Below, in pieces: positions 24,785-33,247 of a stretch of 44,332 nt of DNA. The position numbers were made by a program, and so were the translations under genes. Location of the stretch: the NCBI GenBank assembly GCA_900550445.1, contig URSF01000021.1:1-44332 (forward strand). The letters are read 5' to 3'. Position 1 is the first letter of the stretch. The number at the start of each line of letters is the position of its first letter. This DNA comes from an uncultured Rhodospirillaceae bacterium. Its GTDB lineage: Bacteria; Pseudomonadota; Alphaproteobacteria; CAAGCB01; CAG-977. The notes beneath the pieces were generated by a model. It searched no databases, was not told where the DNA came from, and saw nothing but the letters and a program-made list of their open reading frames with translations.

Positions 24785-25987
24785 TTATTTCCGACGGGTA
24801 AAGCTTAATCCCAGCTGTCCGGATACATCAAGAAAAGAAGCGGAACGATATTTATCAATATTCGGGCAAATACCGTCTCCGGCGCCGTCATAATATTTCA
24901 GGGCACATTCCAAAGTCTGGCGGCGAGCCGCGGCTTCCGCCTTGAAATAGGCCGGGGAAAAAGCGGCGCTGTATCCGATCATTCCCAGACAGCAAAGATA
25001 AATAAAAACCGGCTTTACCAAGCGCAGCAAAGTAAAAACAACGGGAACGGCAAACAGGACAATTCCCGCTCCGCTATGAATAAACACAAACGGATCTTCA
25101 TTCTGTTCGCCGTTCAACGCCGACAAAAACGCCGCCAGAATAATCGAAAAAAGCAGCAAAGCGCCGCAGTCTTCCCACAAACGCCGCTGATAAAAGGCGT
25201 ATCCCAAAGCCGCAACGACCGGCAAAATCAAAATAATATGCAGCGGCGTTACCATATCCAGCCCCGTCAGAACGGCGGAAAATAAAATAACGGCCGGCCG
25301 CAGGATTTGTTTGCCCGCAAAAACGGACAAACTGCCGCCGCACACTTGAAAAATAACCATCATGAAAAAAAAGACCCCGAGAATTCTTGCGAAATTTTTC
25401 CGCCGGGCTTCCATGACAATCCAGCCGATCAGGATTCCCAACATAAAGACCAGATTCATTGATAAAACAGACAAAGCGGTGAAGAAAATAAATTTCAAAG
25501 AATTATGATAAGTCGGCGGCCGACAAAATCCGATATCCGCGGCGATCAAACCGAACAACACACTGAAATGAAACTGCAAAGCCGTCGTTTGCGTTAAATT
25601 CAAAGCGTTTAAATCGGAAAACAGGGGCAGAAAAAACAAAGGCAGAAAACGGTATTCTCCGGCCGCTTTGACGATCAGCCGGTACAGCAGAACAATATCC
25701 GCCACATAAACAAAATAATTAAAAATCAGATGAAAAGGAATATTCCACCCGTTCAGCAGATAAAAAACATCGGCCGCGGCGTTTGCCAAAACGGGACGCG
25801 ACGTGCGGCCGGCATGAAAAACAGATCCTTCGGGCGGAAAAACAAACAAATAATCCCATTCCGCGCGGTGCGGCATATTGACGCTGTAACGCAGCACATA
25901 ATAGAAATTCAGCAGCCCCGCAGCGATTAAGACCAGCATCGACAGGGAAATTTTTTCTTTGACTTGCAAAAAGACTTTTTGAAACAT
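24785..25987 (-). CDS. Polytopic membrane protein of unknown function
   Basis: A 400-aa protein with about ten hydrophobic segments. After the first helix comes a short periplasmic loop with charged residues (RAEWDYLFVFPPEGSVF). This resembles the general layout of GT-C type glycosyltransferases or O-antigen-type membrane proteins, but I see no decisive motif and do not assign a function. The ATG at 25987 is chosen because a GGGGG stretch lies just upstream; two further in-frame ATGs upstream would only add basic residues. It ends one base after the plus-strand PLD gene, with which it converges, and is divergent from the next gene. Confidence 0.7.
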   Translation of the reverse strand: MFQKVFLQVKEKISLSMLVLIAAGLLNFYYVLRYSVNMPHRAEWDYLFVFPPEGSVFHAGRTSRPVLANAAADVFYLLNGWNIPFHLIFNYFVYVADIVLLYRLIVKAAGEYRFLPLFFLPLFSDLNALNLTQTTALQFHFSVLFGLIAADIGFCRPPTYHNSLKFIFFTALSVLSMNLVFMLGILIGWIVMEARRKNFARILGVFFFMMVIFQVCGGSLSVFAGKQILRPAVILFSAVLTGLDMVTPLHIILILPVVAALGYAFYQRRLWEDCGALLLFSIILAAFLSALNGEQNEDPFVFIHSGAGIVLFAVPVVFTLLRLVKPVFIYLCCLGMIGYSAAFSPAYFKAEAAARRQTLECALKYYDGAGDGICPNIDKYRSASFLDVSGQLGLSFTRRK

Positions 25988-26122
25988 GTTCCCCCGCATT
26001 TGTTTTTTTATAGTGTACCGACGCCGCAAAGTTTTTCAAGCTTTCTGTATAAACTTGATGCTCTATACTAATGCAATTTTTTATATTATAATCTTACTTT
26101 AATTGACGGGGGAGAATATATT

Positions 26123-27250
26123 TTGACAGAAAAATCATTGATGACCAAATTGTATGACTCGCAGGCTGCCGCTTTGGAACAACGACGGCATACAATTTTT
26201 CAGGCGTTGATGAATGATTATTTTTCCGATGTTCAAAACCGGTTCGAATTAATGACGACAATGAACAATCAGGCATTGGCAGAATATCGGTCTTCCCCTG
26301 TTGTTCAAGAAAATTTTTTAAAGTCATTCGAAAATATTTCCCCTGATTTTCAGGCAGATGTTTTAACCAAATTTTATAAAAACAATACCGAACAATTTTC
26401 ACGGTTGGAACAGTGTTTAAAAAAACATGATGCCTCGGCGTTAAATCAAATGTATCAGGCGGAAAAACAAAAAAATCAGCCTGATTTTTTCAAAATTCGT
26501 TCGGAAAAGGGCGGCTGGCGGTATATCGGACCGCACGGTCAGCAGAATTTATTTCAAAACAAAACAGAGCTTTTGGAAAAACAGATCAACCGCCACACAC
26601 CTTTTGACGGAACTGTAAATGTTGACGGCAAACAACAAGCTTTGGACGGTTATTGTGCAGCCGGCATTGTTCTCAGCCTGTATAAAATGAAAGATTATTT
26701 CGGATCCAAACCTTTTGACTTTCTGCCGGAAGCCAAAACCGCCGTTTGGCCGGAAAATCTGGTAGAACATTTAAAAGACTCTCCTTATGTACACCATGTA
26801 TCGGCCGGACAATTCACCGAATTATCCGACAAACAGCAGTTACAGCCGGGAACATTGTTTATTTCTACGCGTAAAAACGGCAGACCGCACCATATGATGA
26901 TGTATGAACGCCGCGAAAACGGCACGGATTTCCTGATGGGATTTAATGATGATAAAAAAAACACGCCCGCCAATAAAACAAACGGCGTTATCATTGATAT
27001 ACCAGGAATGATCCGGAATAATTTATCGAAAATGAACGAACGGGAATTAACCGATTTAGAACAGAAATTATCCGTTCCCGTTGCTGATCGACAATGGGAA
27101 AATATGATAACCGAAGGAAAAAGCTATTCTCCCGAACAACAATGGGAAACCTATTACCGACGCAGCGACGTCAAGTTTGACGTACAGCAACATACCGCTG
27201 TTCGCAAACAGGAAATAATCAACCGCAGACAAAAAAACGAAAGCCGCTGA
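26123..27250 (+). CDS. Putative cysteine-peptidase/amidase-like protein, AT-rich
   Basis: A 375-aa protein I do not recognise. The N-terminal about 125 residues are helical and Gln/Asn-rich. The C-terminal half looks like a papain/CHAP-type hydrolase: Cys178 in DGYCAAGIVLSLY at a helix start, then PGTLFIS and His256/His257 in GRPHHMMMY, then GFND near 273-276, which would give a Cys-His-Asn/Asp set. There is no signal peptide or membrane helix. The gene is visibly more AT-rich than its neighbours and starts with TTG (GGAG 8 nt upstream; the next ATG is too far from it). An effector or toxin of a secretion system is possible but unproven. It stops directly against the convergent nitroreductase gene. 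Confidence 0.7.
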   Translation: MTEKSLMTKLYDSQAAALEQRRHTIFQALMNDYFSDVQNRFELMTTMNNQALAEYRSSPVVQENFLKSFENISPDFQADVLTKFYKNNTEQFSRLEQCLKKHDASALNQMYQAEKQKNQPDFFKIRSEKGGWRYIGPHGQQNLFQNKTELLEKQINRHTPFDGTVNVDGKQQALDGYCAAGIVLSLYKMKDYFGSKPFDFLPEAKTAVWPENLVEHLKDSPYVHHVSAGQFTELSDKQQLQPGTLFISTRKNGRPHHMMMYERRENGTDFLMGFNDDKKNTPANKTNGVIIDIPGMIRNNLSKMNERELTDLEQKLSVPVADRQWENMITEGKSYSPEQQWETYYRRSDVKFDVQQHTAVRKQEIINRRQKNESR

Positions 27251-27838
27251 TCATATAATTTTACAGGCTTCGTCAAAATCAAACCGCGGCAGACGCGGAT
27301 ACATCTTTTCCCGCGATCCGTAACCGAGGTTGCATAAGAAGTTTGATTTATAGGTTGTTCCTTTGAAAAAAACGTCGTCAACCATTTTATTATTAAATCC
27401 GCTCATCGGGCCGCAGTCCAATCCCAAAGCCCGCGCGGCCATAATCAGATAAGCTCCCTGCAGAGCCGTATTGCGCAGCATTGTATCTTCGATCAGGTCA
27501 GGTTTTCCTTCATACCAGGCGCGTACGTCGGAAATCGGGTACAGCTTGTCAAAATGAGTATAAAATGCCGTATCGCCGGCAATAATGGCCGTAACGGGCG
27601 CCGTCATCGTTTTTTTGACATTGCCGGGATCCAGACACGGTTCCAGTTTTTTCTTGGCTTCTTCGGAAACGACAAAAACGATTCTGGCCGGCTGACAGTT
27701 CGCGGCCGTCGGCGCCATTTTCGCCAGATCATAAACCTGTTTTAAAACGCCGTCGGAAACTTTTTCGTCCGTCCACGTAAAAAAAGTCCGCGCGCCGTTA
27801 AATAAAACGTCGATATCCGCCTGCGAAATTTTTGACAT
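27251..27838 (-). CDS. Nitroreductase-family protein, RutE-like
   Basis: An FMN-dependent oxidoreductase of 195 aa with the same length and order of motifs as E. coli RutE (putative malonic semialdehyde reductase): FTWTDEKVSD, MAPTAANCQPARIVFV, MTAPVTAII, RNTALQGAYLIMAARALGLDCGPMSGFNN, and a C-terminal YPRLPRFDFDEACKII. No rut pathway genes are near, so a general nitro/quinone or semialdehyde reductase role is as likely. AGGAGG precedes the ATG at good spacing. Confidence 0.88.
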   Translation of the reverse strand: MSKISQADIDVLFNGARTFFTWTDEKVSDGVLKQVYDLAKMAPTAANCQPARIVFVVSEEAKKKLEPCLDPGNVKKTMTAPVTAIIAGDTAFYTHFDKLYPISDVRAWYEGKPDLIEDTMLRNTALQGAYLIMAARALGLDCGPMSGFNNKMVDDVFFKGTTYKSNFLCNLGYGSREKMYPRLPRFDFDEACKII

Positions 27839-27898
27839 TCAATCCTCCTAAAATCAGTTGCCTTAACAAATTAGACTGATATGATAATACAACAGTAA

Positions 27899-27922
27899 AA
27901 AGACAGATCAAAATCTGTCTTT
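27899..27922 (+). other. Perfect stem-loop in the dpaL leader
   Basis: AAAGACAGAT / ATCTGTCTTT, a 10-bp perfect stem with loop CAAA, lies 30 nt before the dpaL start. It lies just after an AT-rich TATGATAAT stretch that could be a -10 region. It could be a 5' stabilising stem, an attenuator, or an operator; no long U run follows. Confidence 0.45.
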
Positions 27923-27952
27923 ATGGATTAAAAATTTTTAAGGAATACACGA

Positions 27953-29167
27953 ATGGAAATGTTTGATGCCGGCGAAGCAAAACTGCTGATCAACCCGAAA
28001 GCCGAACCGAATAAAATCGGCGGCGCCGCGGAAACTGTTTTAAACGAAAAGGGATTCCAGGCGGCAAAAGCCGAAATCACAACCTGGCCCGGATACGCCG
28101 AAACACCGCTGGTCAGTCTGGACAAGTACGCCCGCAAGCTGGGGGTTAAAGCGGTTTATTACAAGGACGAAAGCACTCGTTTCGGACTGGACAGTTTCAA
28201 GGCTTTGGGCGGCGCTTACGCCGTCTGCCGTCTGCTTTTGAACAAAATCAAAGAAGCAACCGGCAAGGACGCGACGACAAAAGACCTGTTGGCCGGAACA
28301 TATAAAGATATCGTCAAAGACATCACCGTTTGTTCCGCCACCGACGGCAACCACGGCCGTTCCGTGGCCTGGGGCGCGCAGATGTTCGGCGCAAAATGCG
28401 TTATTTACATTCATGCCGGCGTCAGCGAAGGCCGCAAAACGGCAATCGAAAAATACGGCGCGACCGTTGTCCGCTGTAAAGGCAACTATGACGATTCCGT
28501 TCATGACTGCGCCGATGACGCGGCGAAAAACGGTTGGTTTGTCATTTCGGACACGTCTTATCCCGGATATATGGAAGTCCCCTGCGACGTTATGCACGGT
28601 TATACCGTTATGGTGGACGAAGCGTTAACGCAAATCCCCGAACAACCGACACACACGTTTGTTCAGGGCGGCGTCGGCGGGCTGGCCGCGGCCGTGGCGA
28701 CACGCATCTGCTGCCGCATGCATAAAAATCGTCCCCTGTTTACGGTCGTTGAACCCAAAAACGCGGACTGTCTGTATGCCAGCATTAAAAATGACGAATA
28801 TACCGTCATTCACGGCGATCTGGAAACGATTATGGCCGGATTGTCATGCGGGGAACCGTCGCTGCTGGCTTTGGATATTTTAAAAGAATACGCCACGGGC
28901 TTTATGACTATTCCCGATACGCTGATTCCCGTCATGATGCGTGATCTGGCGAATAAAGAATGTGCCGAAACTCCCGTCGTTTCCGGTGAATCGGGTGTTT
29001 CCGGACTGGCCGGTCTGGTCACGGCATGTGAAAATCCCGAATTCCGCAAAGCGTTAAAACTGGACGAAAACAGCGTTATTATTCTGTTTTCTTCGGAAGG
29101 CGCGACGGATCCCGAAATGTACAGGGAAATCGTCGGCAAAACCGCCGCGGAAGTCGTAAAAGGCTGA
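27953..29167 (+). CDS. dpaL: Diaminopropionate ammonia-lyase
   Basis: A fold-type II PLP enzyme (404 aa) matching E. coli YgeX/DpaL, which converts 2,3-diaminopropionate to pyruvate and two ammonia. The PLP lysine is Lys83 in DSFKALGGAYA. Other family blocks are KDESTRFGL, TDGNHGRSVAWGAQ, TYPGY-like DTSYPGYMEVP, ETIMAGLSCGEPS and SGESGVSGL, the last two near the phosphate and substrate sites. AAGGA lies 8 nt before the ATG. It stands alone between its own leader and a terminator. It would feed pyruvate and ammonia into central metabolism, consistent with an amino-acid-fermenting lifestyle (inference). Confidence 0.94.
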   Translation: MEMFDAGEAKLLINPKAEPNKIGGAAETVLNEKGFQAAKAEITTWPGYAETPLVSLDKYARKLGVKAVYYKDESTRFGLDSFKALGGAYAVCRLLLNKIKEATGKDATTKDLLAGTYKDIVKDITVCSATDGNHGRSVAWGAQMFGAKCVIYIHAGVSEGRKTAIEKYGATVVRCKGNYDDSVHDCADDAAKNGWFVISDTSYPGYMEVPCDVMHGYTVMVDEALTQIPEQPTHTFVQGGVGGLAAAVATRICCRMHKNRPLFTVVEPKNADCLYASIKNDEYTVIHGDLETIMAGLSCGEPSLLALDILKEYATGFMTIPDTLIPVMMRDLANKECAETPVVSGESGVSGLAGLVTACENPEFRKALKLDENSVIILFSSEGATDPEMYREIVGKTAAEVVKG

Positions 29168-29176
29168 TAAAAAATC

Positions 29177-29207
29177 AAAAGAGTCGGGTCATACCGACTC
29201 TTTTTTT
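29177..29207 (+). terminator. Terminator after dpaL
   Basis: Stem AAAAGAGTCGG / CCGACTCTTTT (11 bp), loop GTCATA, then T run, 9 nt after the dpaL stop. Confidence 0.93.
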
Positions 29208-29272
29208 ATCTTTTCGTAAGAAAGTCCTGTTATCGTAAACAAAATAATCAGGTTAAGTTGAAGAGGTTCGAC

Positions 29273-30118
29273 GTGCCCAAACACTTTCATATTTCCGTTA
29301 AAACGCTTGTTATCACGGCAACGGCGGCATTAATCGGTGCCTGCGGCCTGGCAGGGCTGCCCGATCCGTTTACCCAGCGTACAATCGTTACGCCCAAAGC
29401 GCCGTCTTCCGTTATCGTCTGCCGTTCTCAGCAATGCGCGCCGGCCAGAACAAATATGACTCGTGAATTTTTATACAACAGCCTGTTGAACCTGTTTGAC
29501 AATAATGTGGAAACAACCGTTTTAATCTGCGACGCCGATCCGAATTCCAGAATGTGCTTTGAAAACTACATTCAATTTAACATCAAAGCGGGCGTCACGC
29601 CGGCAACCGTCGTTATTGATTCCGCGAAAATCCTGAGCGTTAAACTGCAGAAAGACGCGCAGATCATTAATGTCGCTTTGGATTACAACATGCATTTCAA
29701 CGCTGTCCGCCCGGCATGCATGAGCTCGGCAAACGCTTTGTTCGTCAAATCACCGGATTACGTTTTAATGGAAGATACCGGTTATGTCTGTAAATTTACG
29801 ACGACTTCGGATTCAATGGTTTCAAACGTGTTTGCCATTGATTATGTCGATTTGGATTACGGCGTAATCGGGGCGAATTATTCGTTCGGCGTCGCGGGGC
29901 CCGCATACGGCGGCGGCGCGGGATATATGCTGATGCGTTTCCAGAAAAACGCTTTCCCGTCGGATCCGAAAAAATTCGTTCTGCCCAAAGGTCCGCAGGA
30001 AACGCCGACGACGCCGACAACGGCTTCGGGACAGCCCAAGCAGGAATACGGCGTCAAAACAGACGCGGCAAAGCTGGCTCCCGGTCAGTATAAGGTCACG
30101 CCGCTGCCGTTAAAATAA
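29273..30118 (+). CDS. Lipoprotein of unknown function
   Basis: A 281-aa protein with an N-terminal hydrophobic stretch and lipobox LIGAC (acylated Cys about residue 24), so an envelope lipoprotein. The mature part begins with PDPFTQRTIVTPK, has paired cysteines (VCRSQQCAP, LICDADPNSRMC) that may form disulfides, and ends in a Pro/Thr/Gln-rich tail. I cannot assign a family. GTG at 29273 is chosen because AAGAGG sits 6 nt before it; a TTG 15 nt earlier is the alternative. It precedes anmK by 19 nt and is probably co-transcribed with it. Confidence 0.72.
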   Translation: MPKHFHISVKTLVITATAALIGACGLAGLPDPFTQRTIVTPKAPSSVIVCRSQQCAPARTNMTREFLYNSLLNLFDNNVETTVLICDADPNSRMCFENYIQFNIKAGVTPATVVIDSAKILSVKLQKDAQIINVALDYNMHFNAVRPACMSSANALFVKSPDYVLMEDTGYVCKFTTTSDSMVSNVFAIDYVDLDYGVIGANYSFGVAGPAYGGGAGYMLMRFQKNAFPSDPKKFVLPKGPQETPTTPTTASGQPKQEYGVKTDAAKLAPGQYKVTPLPLK

Positions 30119-30137
30119 TCTTTCGCAAGAGGAAGCC

Positions 30138-31514
30138 TTGTCTATAAAAACAATCGGCATTATGACCGGCAATTCTTTGGACGCCGTTGATGCGGTTTTA
30201 TGCGAATTTGACAACGGACACATCAAAGATTTGGCTTTTTGCACCCGGCAGTATCCGGCGGAATTAACCGATGACGTCATACGGCTGCGCGCTCAAATTG
30301 CCGCGCATGACGGCGATCCGGTGTTTTTGGAAAACAATCCGTTTTTTGAACGCGTTTTAAAAAACTACACGCTTTTAACGGCACAGGCGGTTAACGCTTT
30401 GTGCGATCAGTCCGGAATTAACAAATCGGACATTGCCGCCGTCGGCTGGCACGGGCAGACATGCGGACATTTTCCGCCTTCCATTGCCGGACGGCAGCAG
30501 CCTTATACCCTGCAGGTTGCCGATGCGGTTCGTCTGGCCGACTTGACCGATCTGCCGGTAATTTATGATTTCCGTTCCGACGATTTAATGAACGGCGGAG
30601 AAGCGGCGCCTCTGGCTCCTGTCCACAATCGGCATATCGCCGCCGATCTGCGGGAAAAAGGCGCTTTTCCCGTTGCTTTCTGCAATGCGGGCAATACCGG
30701 TAATATCGCCATTATATCCGAAACAAACGATCACCGGGACGTTACGCAGGGCTGGGATATCGGCCCCTTTAATCATTTCGCCGACATGCTGGTCCGTTCG
30801 GCCAAAGGCGAACCGTACGATCCGGACGGTCGTTACGGCCGGCAGGGACAAATCGTCATGGAGCTTTTATCCGAATTGTTTGATACGGCCGCCGTTACAA
30901 ACGAAGGTAAAAATTTTTATTTGCAGCCGCCGCCGAAATCTTCGGATCCCGGCTGGTATCGTCTGGATCTGCAAGCCGCGCAAAGAGAATACGGATTTAA
31001 AAATACGCTTCGGACAATTGAATATCTCAGCGCTTATACGTTTCTGTACACGTTGTCCTTTATTCCCGAAAACGTCCGAATGCCGCATACGTTCCTGCTG
31101 TTCGGCGGCGGGTGGAAAAATCCTGTCGTTTTAGAAGATTTTAAAGAACTTCTTAAAGGAAACGGGCCGGTTTTAGACCGGCATAAAGCGCTGTTTGAAC
31201 GGATCAGAACGCGCTTTTCCAATCCGCCTTTGGCCGATTTTTCGGACAGGTACGGTTACAGCGGCGCCTATATGGAAGCGCGTATTTTCGCCGACATGGC
31301 TAAATGCCGCATTACCGGAGAACCCTTCAGCTTTCCCGAAACCACCGGCTGCAAAACGCCGACAATCGCCGGCATTTACATTTTGCCGCGGACGACGGAA
31401 AAAACATATTTGCTGACCCGATTAATGGAACAGTATCAGACGACCGGACTGATTAAAAACGAATGGAACAAAAAATACAGCCGCGCCGCCAAAGGCTGGC
31501 AGAACGGTTTTTAA
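30138..31514 (+). CDS. anmK: Anhydro-N-acetylmuramic acid kinase
   Basis: AnmK phosphorylates and opens 1,6-anhydro-MurNAc released in peptidoglycan recycling, giving MurNAc-6-P. Markers are GIMTGNSLDAVDAVL at the N-terminus, VGWHGQTCGHFPP, PVIYDFRSDDLMNGGEAAPLAPV, NAGNTGNIAII, the DIGPFNHFAD motif, and a C-terminal LLFGGGWKNP and EARIFA. At 458 aa it is longer than the E. coli enzyme (about 370), with extra sequence in the second half. The start is TTG with AAGAGGA just upstream. The last bases overlap the convergent ankyrin gene by 4 nt. Confidence 0.88.
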   Translation: MSIKTIGIMTGNSLDAVDAVLCEFDNGHIKDLAFCTRQYPAELTDDVIRLRAQIAAHDGDPVFLENNPFFERVLKNYTLLTAQAVNALCDQSGINKSDIAAVGWHGQTCGHFPPSIAGRQQPYTLQVADAVRLADLTDLPVIYDFRSDDLMNGGEAAPLAPVHNRHIAADLREKGAFPVAFCNAGNTGNIAIISETNDHRDVTQGWDIGPFNHFADMLVRSAKGEPYDPDGRYGRQGQIVMELLSELFDTAAVTNEGKNFYLQPPPKSSDPGWYRLDLQAAQREYGFKNTLRTIEYLSAYTFLYTLSFIPENVRMPHTFLLFGGGWKNPVVLEDFKELLKGNGPVLDRHKALFERIRTRFSNPPLADFSDRYGYSGAYMEARIFADMAKCRITGEPFSFPETTGCKTPTIAGIYILPRTTEKTYLLTRLMEQYQTTGLIKNEWNKKYSRAAKGWQNGF

Positions 31515-32029
31515 TTTTTCCGTTCTCCGGCTTGAACCAGCAGCCGGATAATTTCCTGATTTTCCGCATAAGACAGAGCCGTATAATCATACATATCCCG
31601 GATTGAAGGATCGGCATTATTTTTTAAAAGCGCGGAAACGGCGACCGCATTTTCCTTTTGCGCGGCAATGATCAAAGCCGTGCGTCCGCGAATGTCCGTA
31701 GCGTTAATATCGGCGCCCGCGGCCAACAAAGCTTTTAATGCCGCATATTCGGGCGATTGTTTCAAAGCGGAAAAAGTTTCCAACGCCTGAAAAATATTTT
31801 CCGGCCGCGATTCCGTTTTGTTCAATTCGTCCCAGTTTCCCCGTTCCACCACCAGCATCAACGGCGTCATACCGTCGGTGTCGGAAATATTGACGTCATT
31901 GTTTTGCTCGGCCAGAACGGAAACTTTTTTCCATTCCCCTTTTTGGGCGGCAGATAAAACAGACGGCCGGAAAAAAGAGCAGGCAGAACAAAAAGTGATA
32001 AAAATTAAAACCGATAATTTCTTCAACAT
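31511..32029 (-). CDS. Ankyrin-repeat lipoprotein
   Basis: A 172-aa protein with a lipoprotein signal (lipobox-like FCSAC, Cys about 17). At least three ankyrin repeats follow: DVNISDTDGMTPLMLVVERGNWDE, AGADINATDIRGRTALIIAAQKENAVAVSALLKNNAD and PSIRDMYDYTALSYAENQEIIRLLVQ. Its partner is unknown. The ATG at 32029 is 7 nt inside the end of the ygjP-like gene, with GAGAGGA upstream, so translation is probably coupled. Last gene of a ycgN-ygjP-ankyrin unit. Confidence 0.82.
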   Translation of the reverse strand: MLKKLSVLIFITFCSACSFFRPSVLSAAQKGEWKKVSVLAEQNNDVNISDTDGMTPLMLVVERGNWDELNKTESRPENIFQALETFSALKQSPEYAALKALLAAGADINATDIRGRTALIIAAQKENAVAVSALLKNNADPSIRDMYDYTALSYAENQEIIRLLVQAGERKN

Positions 32030-32757
32030 GACTGTTTTTCCTCTCCGCCGCCAAAACTGTATAAATAAGCCGCATTTTTTTTCAGCCACAGTTCAGCTTT
32101 TCGGTATACCGGACATAACCCGGCGACAACCCGCCAAAACGCATCGGAATGATTCATTTCCACCAAATGCGCAACTTCATGCGCAATCACATAATCCGCA
32201 ACGAACCGCGGCGCCAGTCCCAACCGCCAGGACAGACTCAAATGCCCCGATCCCGAACAGCTGCCCCACCGGGACACCGTGTCGCGTATGGTGACCTTTT
32301 GTACTTTCACTTTAACCAGATCGGCCGTTTCCCGCGCTTTTTTCAAGGCATAAACGGCAAATTCCTTTTTTAAAAAATCCTGAACGCGCCGCGGCAGATG
32401 CTCCGCCCGCCCCGACACCCAGATCACATTTCCGTCCAGCCAGACGCCGCGCCGCGCAGACGGAGAATGATGAATAACAACCTGCGTTCCCAAAAAAGAT
32501 AACGGCATGCCGTCTTGAAAAATGTTTTTCCGCGGCAGACTGTTCAGCTGAGCTGCGATCCAGTCCGCCTTGCTTTGGGCAAAAGCCATACCGACCCGCT
32601 GAGAAGCCCGCAGCGGCAGAACCAAAACAATTCCGCCGGATTTGCGGCTGAGCTTTAAACGGACGCGTTTTGCCTGCGGATTGCGTTCGATCGTAACGGG
32701 AATTTTTGTTCCCTGATAGCAAACCGCCGCCGTTGTCTGCCGGTTTTCTTTAATCAT
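32023..32757 (-). CDS. YgjP-type M48-like metallopeptidase domain protein
   Basis: A 244-aa protein of the YgjP/DUF45 group (SprT/WLM-like zinc peptidase domain). The zinc motif HEVAH is at 193-197, with the typical RDTVSRWGSCSGSGHLSLSWRL block before it and MNHSDAFWRVVAGLCP after it. The substrate is unknown for the family. The start ATG overlaps the ycgN stop as ATGA (32754-32757), and the gene end overlaps the ankyrin gene start. Translation coupling of all three genes is expected. Confidence 0.88.
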   Translation of the reverse strand: MIKENRQTTAAVCYQGTKIPVTIERNPQAKRVRLKLSRKSGGIVLVLPLRASQRVGMAFAQSKADWIAAQLNSLPRKNIFQDGMPLSFLGTQVVIHHSPSARRGVWLDGNVIWVSGRAEHLPRRVQDFLKKEFAVYALKKARETADLVKVKVQKVTIRDTVSRWGSCSGSGHLSLSWRLGLAPRFVADYVIAHEVAHLVEMNHSDAFWRVVAGLCPVYRKAELWLKKNAAYLYSFGGGEEKQSC

Positions 32758-33197
32758 AAATCGTCCCAATCCACGATATAATTTTGAAATTCTTCTTCGG
32801 GTTTTGGGGAAACACACCGTCCCGCGGCGGACATACCTGCCTGATGCACGCTTAACGGCGACCCCGTAATTAACGGGTGCCATACCGGCAAAGGCTGCCC
32901 TTCGTCCAGCAAACGATAAGCGCACGTTTTCGGCAGCCAATAACAATATTTCAGATTTTCCGGACTGATTCGTTTACATTCCGGGACATAACGACTGCGT
33001 TTTGCATAATGCCGACACCGGCAGGCGACGCGATCCAGCAAACGGCAGGCAATATTTGTAAACGCCAACGTTCCGTCGTCTTCAAAAACAACCTTTTCCA
33101 AACAGCATTTGCCGCAACCGTCACACAAAGCTTCCCATTCTTCATGTGTCATTTCCGACAGTTTTTTAGTTTCCCAGAAACGGTTTTGTTTTTTCAA
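32754..33197 (-). CDS. YcgN/UPF0260 cysteine-cluster protein
   Basis: A 147-aa protein of the UPF0260 family. The conserved N-terminal FWETKKLSEMTHEEWEALCDGCGKCCLEK is present, with further cysteines in NIACRLLDRVACRCRHY, VPECKRI and CYWLPKTCAYR. These probably form a metal or iron-sulfur site; the cellular role of the family is not established. The start is TTG with AAGGAG at 6 nt. First gene of the three-gene unit and isolated from mucR by a terminator. Confidence 0.92.
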   Translation of the reverse strand: MKKQNRFWETKKLSEMTHEEWEALCDGCGKCCLEKVVFEDDGTLAFTNIACRLLDRVACRCRHYAKRSRYVPECKRISPENLKYCYWLPKTCAYRLLDEGQPLPVWHPLITGSPLSVHQAGMSAAGRCVSPKPEEEFQNYIVDWDDL

Positions 33198-33210
33198 ACG
33201 TTACTCCTTA

Positions 33211-33247
33211 AAAAAAGGCATCACTCGAAAGTAATGCCTTCTTTTTT
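33211..33247. terminator. Terminator after mucR
   Basis: Stem AAGGCAT-C-ACT / AGT-A-ATGCCTT with one mismatch and tetraloop CGAA, A-rich on the left and T-rich on the right. On the minus strand it ends mucR and separates it from the ycgN unit. Confidence 0.9.

Noticed and set aside
26240..26255. GGTTCGAATT as a tRNA T-arm
   Set aside because: It lies inside a coding gene; no acceptor stem or anticodon arm can be formed around it.
28040..28597. Minus-strand frame opposite dpaL
   Set aside because: Entirely within dpaL, with no recognisable protein features.
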